A stretch of 64,000 bases of DNA from Ahniella affigens (GTDB lineage: Bacteria > Pseudomonadota > Gammaproteobacteria > Xanthomonadales > Ahniellaceae), in contig NZ_CP027860.1 in the NCBI RefSeq assembly GCF_003015185.1, positions 2,790,001 to 2,854,000 on the forward strand, read 5' to 3'. The position numbers and the translations under genes are program-made. Of this stretch, positions 19,539 to 25,169 are shown in pieces (position 1 is the stretch's first letter; every line of letters starts with the position of its first letter). The notes under the pieces were generated by a model. It made no database searches and was not told the DNA's origin. It saw only the letters and a program-made list of their open reading frames with translations.

Positions 19539-20010
19539 AAGGCCTCCGAAACGCGAGCGAGCATCAGGCGGCGACTGCTCATTCGCACCGAGGCTCTATG
19601 GCGCCCGTTGGAATGACCGCGATTCAACCCTGCAGTGGCGCGATAGCTCGCACGTTCGCGCCCTGCCGGCAAATCCGCAGCAGCCGGTGCCAGAAACGGT
19701 AGCGCTGGACTCTGGAGACCGTCTTGTGCAACTCGTCACAGGCGCTGCATTCGACAAGATCGGCAAATCCGACAGCGGACGTAGCGGGTCGTTGGCGACG
19801 CAGGGTTGGGCTTGGACTATTGCACCTGACGGACACCAGCGGCACCCTAATTGCCGCAAAGTCAAGCGCTTTTTGCAGCGTTGTGGCACCTTGCGTACGA
19901 ACTCGGCGCGTTGCGACAAAACGCGTCAGAATGCGGTTGACACGACCGGTGCCGACAATCCGAGCACCGCAGCGTTGCGACCGATGAAATGTTCGGGCTA
20001 GCATCGGGAT
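19539..20010. other. Noncoding region upstream of luxR
   Basis: These 472 bases lie between the small lipoprotein gene (leftward) and luxR (rightward), so both promoters should be here. Open frames crossing it (for example 19438-20001) have no recognisable protein character. I found no CTGT-N8-ACAG dyad here, unlike the luxI side, so luxR may not be subject to the same lux-box control. No RNA gene is apparent. Confidence 0.45.
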
Positions 20011-20769
20011 ATGCCTCCCCGCTCTACCATTCCGCGTCCCTTGGTGGATACCGCTGACCTGCTCAAGCTGAGCGAGGCCACCAGTCCTGCCGAGCTGACC
20101 GACCGAGTCGCGACGCTATCCAACCGACTGGGATTCGAGTACTGGATTTACGGCGCGCTCGTGGCGATGTCACCCAGTCGCTATGAAGAGTTCGTACTCA
20201 GCGGCTATCCCGATGGTTGGCGTCAGCATTACCTCGAACAGAAGTACACCTACGTTGATCCCACGGTGAACTACGCGCGTGCGCACGTCGTGCCGTCTTT
20301 GTGGGATGACTTGTGGCAGCAGCTCTCGCCGGAAATGGGTCTGCGGGCCAAACGGATCTTCGCTGAAGCTCGTGAGTTTGGCCTCGCCAAAGGGCTCAGC
20401 GTGCCGTTGCACGGGCTCGGCTGCGCGTTCGGCATGATGTCGTTTGCAGCCGTCAATCCCAAGCATCCGATCTTAGAGTCTACAGTGTACGCAGAGGCCA
20501 GCATGCTGGCCATTCATACGCACCAGGCGGCCTCCAAGTTGTACGGCAAGGGTCTGCAGGGCAAGCATGTGCCATTGAGCGATCGTCAGCGCGAATGCCT
20601 CAAGTGGGCAGCCGAAGGCAAGACCAGTTGGGAGATCGGCGAGTTGTTGTCGATCAGCGAACGCACGGTGGTGTTTCATCTCGCAAATGCGGCGCGCAAA
20701 TTGAAGGTCGTGACGCGACCTCAGGCCATCGCCAAGGCTTTGGTGATGGGCGTCTTGGACGAGGATTGA
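20011..20769 (+). CDS. LuxR-family quorum-sensing transcriptional regulator (LasR-like)
   Basis: This 252-residue protein has an N-terminal acyl-homoserine-lactone-binding domain (about residues 20-170) and a C-terminal HTH (about 186-245). Ligand-pocket residues conserved in TraR/LasR are present: W70 and Y74 in GWRQHY, D83-P84 in YVDPTV, W98 in PSLWDD and G124. The HTH segment LSDRQRECLKWAAEGKTSWEIG closely resembles LasR, including GKTSWEI. It should bind AHL made by the adjacent LuxI and act on the lux boxes found downstream. luxI follows in the same direction after a 684-base gap, so it is probably a separate transcript. Confidence 0.95.
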   Translation: MPPRSTIPRPLVDTADLLKLSEATSPAELTDRVATLSNRLGFEYWIYGALVAMSPSRYEEFVLSGYPDGWRQHYLEQKYTYVDPTVNYARAHVVPSLWDDLWQQLSPEMGLRAKRIFAEAREFGLAKGLSVPLHGLGCAFGMMSFAAVNPKHPILESTVYAEASMLAIHTHQAASKLYGKGLQGKHVPLSDRQRECLKWAAEGKTSWEIGELLSISERTVVFHLANAARKLKVVTRPQAIAKALVMGVLDED

Positions 20770-21361
20770 ACCACATCGCAGTGGTCGCAATTCGTCTCGC
20801 AACGCCCGCTCGCCGTGCCGTCGTGGTAGCGCTGTTGAATCGGCCGAGCAACGTCGACACAGAAGCGCAATGGGACGCGCACGACGACGTGCGAACGACG
20901 CTCATGAATCCTTCCGAATGATGTAGCCGAAACACGATTACCGTCAACCTAAGTGGTTGCGCTGATCCGCTTTTCGGCACACGGCTCGGCACGTTCGGTA
21001 CCACGATCGCGCGTCGCCAAAATGCTGCTGCAGTAAGGGTTTCAACGCCAATGCACAGCATCCGACCAAATCGCCGCGCGCACTTACCGACAACGCGATC
21101 GCGCGCCAAATGCGCGCCTGTCACAGCACCATCGTCACGCATCTGATGCAGCCCAATTGAGACCTCGAATTGCGGCTTCGAATCGCGCGGTCAGAGGGTG
21201 CGCATTTGCCACCACGAAACGTCTGCCCACCGACACATTTCAGCGCTCCAATGTGTGATGGCGAGAGCGCTTTCGCGTTCGGATTCGAGTGCAAGCACGA
21301 AACCGCAGGCAGACCATCGAAGTGCTCGCATAGAAGTCGCGACCATGCGACCATCCACCCC
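20770..21361. other. Noncoding region between luxR and luxI
   Basis: This 592-base stretch has no supportable gene. Open frames on either strand (for example 20654-21142 minus) are Arg/Ser-rich shadows. The last part carries the C-tract leading into the luxI lux boxes. I did not find a convincing terminator directly after luxR. A small regulatory RNA between luxR and luxI cannot be excluded from sequence alone. Confidence 0.45.
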
Positions 21362-21397
21362 CCCTGTAAGATTTGACAGCTGTCAAAAATGACAGCT
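21362..21397 (+). promoter_or_regulatory. Two overlapping lux-box dyads upstream of luxI
   Basis: Box A (21362-21381) reads CCCTGTAAGATTTGACAGCT and box B (21378-21397) reads AGCTGTCAAAAATGACAGCT. Both have CTGT-N8-ACAG, the core of the classical 20-bp lux box. Box B is a perfect 8+4+8 dyad. They share four bases and their centres are 16 bp apart. Box B ends 56 bases before the luxI ATG. The likely reader is the LuxR at 20011, giving positive autoinduction. The same geometry also fits a gammaproteobacterial LexA box. Confidence 0.8.
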
Positions 21398-21453
21398 TGA
21401 CGATTTCATTTCTCCACGCTCAGCCCTGTCCCTGAGCGATTTCGGAGAGAGTC

Positions 21454-22071
21454 ATGCAAGAGATCGTGATTGGTCGTCCCAGTTGGCGTAACCTGCCTGG
21501 AGCGTTGCTCGACAGCATGTATGGGCTTCGCCACAAGATGTTTTTTGAACGCCTGCAATGGCAGGTCGACAGCCGCGATGGCAAAGAGAAGGATTGGTTC
21601 GATCGCTTGGAACCGACCTACGTGGTGGCCCGCTCGACCGAGCAGCGCAATCGCGCTTTGGGCAGCTGGCGCCTGCTACCGACTACGGGCCCCTACATGC
21701 TGAAGGATGTATTCCCAGAACTGCTGCACGGCCACGAAGCGCCGTCTGATCCGACGATCTGGGAAGCCAGCCGCTTCGCCGTTGCGAAGCACGAAGAAGG
21801 TGTGACATTCGGCCTGAATGAAACGCCGGTAGCGATGATTCGCGAGATGATCCGCTTTGTACGCCGCAACGGGGTTAGCGAGATCGTCACCGTCACGAGC
21901 GTTGGTGTCGAACGTCTGATTCGCAATCTCGGCCTGAAGACCGAGCGCTTTGGACCAGCGATTCAAATCGGCGAAGTGCGTACCGTCGCCTTGCGGGTAC
22001 CCATGGATGACGCTGCTGAACTGAAGCTCTGGGGTGATCTGGAACGCGATCAGCAACTGGAAGCTGCGTGA
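21454..22071 (+). CDS. Acyl-homoserine-lactone synthase (LuxI family)
   Basis: This 205-residue enzyme makes an N-acyl-homoserine lactone from SAM and an acyl-ACP. All the family's invariant residues are visible: R26, F30/F31 and W36 in LRHKMFFERLQW, D47 and D50 in DWFDRLE, R73 in GSWRLLPTTGPYML, and E104 and R107 in WEASRF. GGAGAG precedes the ATG by about 5 bases. The acyl chain cannot be read from sequence. Its promoter has two lux boxes, predicting a positive feedback loop with the upstream LuxR. Confidence 0.97.
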   Translation: MQEIVIGRPSWRNLPGALLDSMYGLRHKMFFERLQWQVDSRDGKEKDWFDRLEPTYVVARSTEQRNRALGSWRLLPTTGPYMLKDVFPELLHGHEAPSDPTIWEASRFAVAKHEEGVTFGLNETPVAMIREMIRFVRRNGVSEIVTVTSVGVERLIRNLGLKTERFGPAIQIGEVRTVALRVPMDDAAELKLWGDLERDQQLEAA

Positions 22072-22125
22072 TTTGGCACGCTCGTCACTTTGGCGCCGTC
22101 CTGCTCCAGGTTTGGGGTCGGACGG

Positions 22126-22159
22126 CCCCCTGTCAGTCCCCCTGTAAGAACTGACAGTT
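22126..22159 (+). promoter_or_regulatory. Lux-box dyad plus extra half-site before the receiver-domain gene
   Basis: A full dyad, CCCTGTAAGAACTGACAGTT (22140-22159), has the CTGT-N8-ACAG core and is nearly identical to luxI box A. A second half-site, CCCCCTGTCAG, lies just upstream (22126-22136). The dyad ends 55 bases before the ATG at 22215, almost the same distance as at luxI, so both genes should be activated in the same way by the AHL-bound LuxR. Confidence 0.75.
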
Positions 22160-22214
22160 TCAGCCGACCGCCCATCAAGGTATCTCTGTCACGGAGAAAA
22201 CCTTGGGAGTAGCT

Positions 22215-23027
22215 ATGTGGCGTTTGGCGGTGCATCCGATCGGCTTTCCCGAGCGCCTTCGCAAAGTGATCGAAGTGGTGATTGCACAGGCCTTCGTCGT
22301 GGACTGGCAAATCAGCCTTTGGTCACAGGAGCCGGGTCGCCGAGCCGATGTGCTCGTCGTACTCGTCGGTGATCGCTGGCCCATCGGCATGCCGGTCCCC
22401 ATTCCGGACCTCGCACCAAAACTGACTGCGGTCTTGCAGGTTGCCGACGACGATCAGCTGCGCGGCCACCCGTTGTCGATCGCGCGGCACGCTCTGTTTT
22501 CGCAGCTGACACAGACGTTGGTCATGGTGGCGGAGCTGTCGCGGCAGCATCAGGGTCGGATTCCATCAACCCCCATAGCCAGCGCCGATTCTGATCGCAG
22601 CGCGATCTCGAATCCAAAACAACCGGGCACACGGCTCGCGCTGGTAGTCGACCAACACGCGCAGGCTCAGCAACTGATTTCGGCCGAACTGGCACCCATG
22701 GGCTTTCAAGTGCTGACGGCGAGCAATGCGGATCAGGCGTTGGAACTTGCGCGCAGCCGCACGGTGACCTTGGCAGTCATCGATACCGACCTGCCTGGTG
22801 CGATTGATGGCATCACACTGGGCTCCCTGCTGCGCGAGCGGGCGGCACCGCCCGTATCCGTTCTCATGTTGACGAATCATGGGGGCAATCGTGAGCGCCT
22901 GCGCGCGCTGGTCAGCGGCACGCAGGCGTTTCTGGTGAAACCGGTGGATCGCCTGTTGTTTCGAACCGAGATCCATCGCCTGTTGGCGCTGGCCCGAACC
23001 GGGCCGGTGGCGGAAGCCGTTCATTGA
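22215..23027 (+). CDS. Quorum-sensing-linked receiver-domain protein with novel N-terminus
   Basis: This 270-residue protein has a C-terminal response-regulator receiver domain (about residues 142-262): ALVVDQHAQ (acidic pocket, one Asp), phospho-acceptor D in VIDTDLPG, the Thr switch in MLTNHGG and the Lys in FLVKPVDR. The N-terminal ~125 residues (MWRLAVHPIGFPERLRKVIE...) form no domain I recognise; they look alpha/beta, with a VLVVLVGDRWP strand. There is no DNA-binding or enzymatic output domain. GGGAG 5 bases before the ATG at 22215 decides the start over an upstream TTG. The lux box before it implies AHL control. No cognate kinase is adjacent. Confidence 0.82.
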   Translation: MWRLAVHPIGFPERLRKVIEVVIAQAFVVDWQISLWSQEPGRRADVLVVLVGDRWPIGMPVPIPDLAPKLTAVLQVADDDQLRGHPLSIARHALFSQLTQTLVMVAELSRQHQGRIPSTPIASADSDRSAISNPKQPGTRLALVVDQHAQAQQLISAELAPMGFQVLTASNADQALELARSRTVTLAVIDTDLPGAIDGITLGSLLRERAAPPVSVLMLTNHGGNRERLRALVSGTQAFLVKPVDRLLFRTEIHRLLALARTGPVAEAVH

Positions 23028-23039
23028 TTCGGTACGCCC

Positions 23040-23094
23040 CCCCTGTAAGCCCCCTGTAACTTTCCCCTGCGCGGGCCGATTTCCCCCCTGTCAT
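23040..23094 (+). repeat. Cluster of C-tract lux half-sites (downstream of receiver gene)
   Basis: Three copies of the half-site C(4-7)TGT(A/C)A: CCCCTGTAAG at 23040-23049, CCCCTGTAAC at 23051-23060 and CCCCTGTCAT at 23085-23094. A degenerate CCCCTGCGCG lies between them. All point the same way. No ACAG partner lies at the right distance, so these are single half-sites rather than full dyads. Confidence 0.7.
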
Positions 23095-23149
23095 TGGACG
23101 ATCGCCCAAACCTGGCACTGCCTTCGTGCAGTCGCTGGCCGGGCGTCGC

Positions 23150-23200
23150 GTTCTTCTCTTAATTCATTGTTTTTAATAGACAAAATAGAAGCGTTTGAGC
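23150..23200. promoter_or_regulatory. AT-rich island between the half-site clusters
   Basis: About 50 bases (TTCTTCTCTTAATTCATTG onward to AAAATAGAAG) are much richer in A+T than the surrounding GC-rich DNA. TTGTTT and a later AAAATA could form a promoter, but spacing is not ideal. It may be a promoter, a nucleoid-protein site or an easily melted segment. No gene starts immediately downstream on the plus strand. Confidence 0.35.
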
Positions 23201-23242
23201 GCATATGGCGCGTCTCGACGGGATGCCTCGTTCGCCTTCGCC

Positions 23243-23290
23243 CCCCTGTCAGATCCCCCCTGTAACCCCCCCCTGTCATTTCTTACAGCT
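23243..23290 (+). repeat. Second C-tract half-site cluster ending in a full lux-box-like dyad
   Basis: Three half-sites lie 14 and 13 bases apart: CCCCTGTCAG at 23243-23252, CCCCTGTAAC at 23257-23266 and CCCCTGTCAT at 23270-23279. They are preceded by runs of 6, 6 and 8 C's. The last is the left arm of a full dyad, CCCTGTCATTTCTTACAGCT (23271-23290), with the CTGT-N8-ACAG core. No start codon with a ribosome-binding site lies 50-60 bases downstream. The next plus-strand gene is lexA, 463 bases away. Confidence 0.7.
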
Positions 23291-23480
23291 AGTAGTTTTT
23301 CGTGAAGGCGCTAACGTGCACATCAAGGCGGTGCGCGGTACGACCGAACACAAGCCGGGGCCCAGAAAACTTTTCCCTCAAAGCTTCTGGGCATCGAGGT
23401 CACCCTTCGAACATCGCGGCTCTGTGGAGTCTCGATGGACCCGACCGGACTCTGTGGATGGGTTTGCCCGGACGCCAAGG
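23291..23480. other. Noncoding leader segment upstream of lexA
   Basis: Together with 23540-23735 this forms the long region before lexA. No protein family is recognisable in any frame. A minus-strand terminator lies just to the right. If the dyad at 23271-23290 drives rightward transcription, this segment would be an untranslated leader or a small RNA. Confidence 0.4.
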
Positions 23481-23539
23481 AAAAAACAGTTGCCAACACC
23501 GGGCTCTTGGCCCGGAACCTGGCCCGGTGTTGGCACTGG
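23481..23539 (-). terminator. Strong minus-strand intrinsic terminator with no recognised upstream gene
   Basis: TGCCAACACCGGG (23491-23503) pairs perfectly with CCCGGTGTTGGCA (23523-23535). Allowing one bulged T, the stem extends to CAGT/ACTG (23487 and 23539). On the minus strand the stem is followed at once by TTTTTT (23486-23481). The plus strand has no T-tract after the stem. The transcript it ends must start between here and lexA or inside lexA. A 50-codon minus-strand frame (23548-23700) ends 8 bases before it but lacks a ribosome-binding site. Confidence 0.75.
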
Positions 23540-23735
23540 ATCTCGCTTCATGCTGTACCCGAATCCCTGCCCGGCGCCGTTGATCGACCTTGGGGGCTTG
23601 TCACGTCGGTCAACGGTGGCCGGTATTCGGATGCCCCCATTGCGGCCGCCGCAACACAGTCTGTTTGTTCACCCGGACCCTCGGTCTGGGTATTTTCCAT
23701 TGTGGATCAGACGCCTGTAGATTGCGCTCAAAAAG

Positions 23736-23751
23736 CTGTACATTTGTACAG
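23736..23751 (+). promoter_or_regulatory. SOS box (LexA operator) abutting the lexA start codon
   Basis: CTGTACATTTGTACAG is a perfect palindromic arm pair (CTGTACA/TGTACAG) with the CTGT-N8-ACAG spacing of the E. coli-type LexA box. It ends one base before the lexA ATG at 23753, so LexA should repress its own gene and probably the downstream imuA-imuB. Confidence 0.88.
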
Positions 23752-23752
23752 C

Positions 23753-24373
23753 ATGAATACCCGTCTGACTGCCCGCCAAGAAGCCATCCTGGAATTCATC
23801 CGGGACCGTATCCAGCAAGGCCTGCCGCCAACACGCGGCGACATTGCCGAGGCCTTTGGCTTTGCCTCGCGCTCGGCTGCCGAGCAGCATTTGCGCGCGT
23901 TGGCCGAGAAGGGCGCCATCAGTCTGAATGAAGGCCGGGCGCGCGGCATTCAGCTGGTCGACGTGCGGCCGTCCTTGCGGCGTCCAGGTCCAGAACTGCC
24001 GCTCGTTGGCAAAGTCGCTGCCGGTCAGCCCATCCTGGCGCAGGAACACATCGAAACCCATCTGGCGGTCGATCCGGACTGCTTCCGGCCACGTGCCGAC
24101 TACCTGCTGCGGGTGCAGGGCGACAGCATGATCGACGCCGGCATTTTCGATGGCGATTGCCTCGCGGTGCACCGTCAGCCGGAGGCCGCGCTCGGCAGCA
24201 TCGTGGTGGCCCGTATCGACGACGAGGTCACGGTCAAGCGGCTGCAGCAAGTACAGGGACAATGGGTGCTGCGTGCCGAGAATCCGCGGTATCAGCCCAT
24301 TCAATTGCGTGACAAGGCTTGGCACATCGAAGGCTTGGTGGTGGGCGTCTTAAGACGCCTGGACAAACCCTGA
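23753..24373 (+). CDS. lexA: SOS response repressor and self-cleaving protease LexA
   Basis: This 206-residue repressor has an N-terminal winged HTH (LTARQEAILEFIRDRIQQG, PPTRGDIAEAFGF) and a C-terminal S24 peptidase domain. The self-cleavage site is A90-G91 in GKVAAGQP. The catalytic dyad is S125 in VQGDSMIDAG and K162 in TVKRLQ. RecA-stimulated cleavage should derepress SOS genes. The ATG at 23753 aligns with the usual LexA start. The SOS box lies directly before it with no Shine-Dalgarno, so translation may be leaderless. imuA and imuB follow, with no SOS box of their own in the 127-base gap. Confidence 0.97.
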   Translation: MNTRLTARQEAILEFIRDRIQQGLPPTRGDIAEAFGFASRSAAEQHLRALAEKGAISLNEGRARGIQLVDVRPSLRRPGPELPLVGKVAAGQPILAQEHIETHLAVDPDCFRPRADYLLRVQGDSMIDAGIFDGDCLAVHRQPEAALGSIVVARIDDEVTVKRLQQVQGQWVLRAENPRYQPIQLRDKAWHIEGLVVGVLRRLDKP

Positions 24374-24500
24374 CCCGGCCACCGTGCGCCGGGACTCAAT
24401 CAGGGGCCAGGCGGCATGGTTGATTCGGCCTTTGGTCTCCACGTTCAAAAGCAGCCGTCGTTTCTCAATTGCTGCGACAGCCTTGCAGGAAAACAGGCTC

Positions 24501-25163
24501 ATGGCCGCCACCACTCCCATTCATCAGCTTCTGGGCAGCCCGCTGCTCTGGCGCGGGCGCCAACCCGATGCCAGTAGCCCGGCCGGCATCCCAAGTCGGC
24601 ATGCCCGTCTGGATGCCCTGCTCCCGGGCGGCGGCTGGCCGCCTGGCAGTCTGATTGAATTGATCGCCAATCAATTTGGTATTGGCGAGTTGGCCTTGCT
24701 GTTGCCTGGCCTGGCCGAACTCACCCAGAACGCGAACGTCGCCACGAGCAAACGCCTGGGCGCCCGTCGGCAGATTGTGCTCATCGACCCGCCTTATCTA
24801 CCCTATGCCCCGGGCTTGATGCAGGCCGGGTTGAAGCTCGACCAGCTCTGGTGGATCAGCACCGAGCGATCACAAGATGCGGCCTGGAGCTGCGAGCAGA
24901 GCCTGCGTTCGGGCAGTTGCGCGGCCGTGCTGTACTGGCCAGTCCAGGCGTTGCCAGACAAAACCCTGCGGCGCCTGCAACTGGCCGCCGAACAAGGACA
25001 AAGCCTCGGCTTTTTGTTCCGCGATGAAAGCGCCTGGCAGCAAACGTCTCCCGCTGCTGTCCGACTGCAATTGCGCCGACAGGCCAAGGCCCTGCAACTG
25101 GAGCTCAGAAAGTGCCGAGGCATCAGTGGTCGCGCCCAGTTGCAGTTGGATCAACCGGGGTAA
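24501..25163 (+). CDS. imuA: SOS mutagenesis protein ImuA
   Basis: This 220-residue protein of the ImuA family has a RecA/SulA-like fold and, with ImuB, supports error-prone translesion synthesis by DnaE2. Visible are HARLDALLPGGGWPPGSLIEL, a conserved start of the RecA-like core in which the Walker A is not canonical, a following LLLPGLAEL helix, and IVLIDPPYLPYAPGL. The open frame starts earlier (24384), but the ATG at 24501 after AGGAAAACAGGCTC gives the family N-terminus. It lies 6 bases before imuB and downstream of lexA, the standard SOS cassette order. Confidence 0.93.
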   Translation: MAATTPIHQLLGSPLLWRGRQPDASSPAGIPSRHARLDALLPGGGWPPGSLIELIANQFGIGELALLLPGLAELTQNANVATSKRLGARRQIVLIDPPYLPYAPGLMQAGLKLDQLWWISTERSQDAAWSCEQSLRSGSCAAVLYWPVQALPDKTLRRLQLAAEQGQSLGFLFRDESAWQQTSPAAVRLQLRRQAKALQLELRKCRGISGRAQLQLDQPG

Positions 25164-25169
25164 CGGGGC

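Noticed and set aside
19438..20001. 187-codon open frame before luxR
   Set aside because: No ribosome-binding site, family resemblance or codon pattern supports it.
21010..21140. GC-rich stretch as a tRNA or structured RNA
   Set aside because: I could not build a cloverleaf or any conserved loop.
23548..23700. 50-codon minus-strand frame ending just before the orphan terminator
   Set aside because: There is no ribosome-binding site at the right distance and codon use is unremarkable; kept only as a possibility within the small-transcript finding, not as a CDS.
23590..23931. Plus-strand frame with CPHCG...C-x4-C, faintly like a phage Ogr zinc finger
   Set aside because: It runs out of frame into lexA, its Cys spacing differs from Ogr, and no phage genes are nearby; probably chance.
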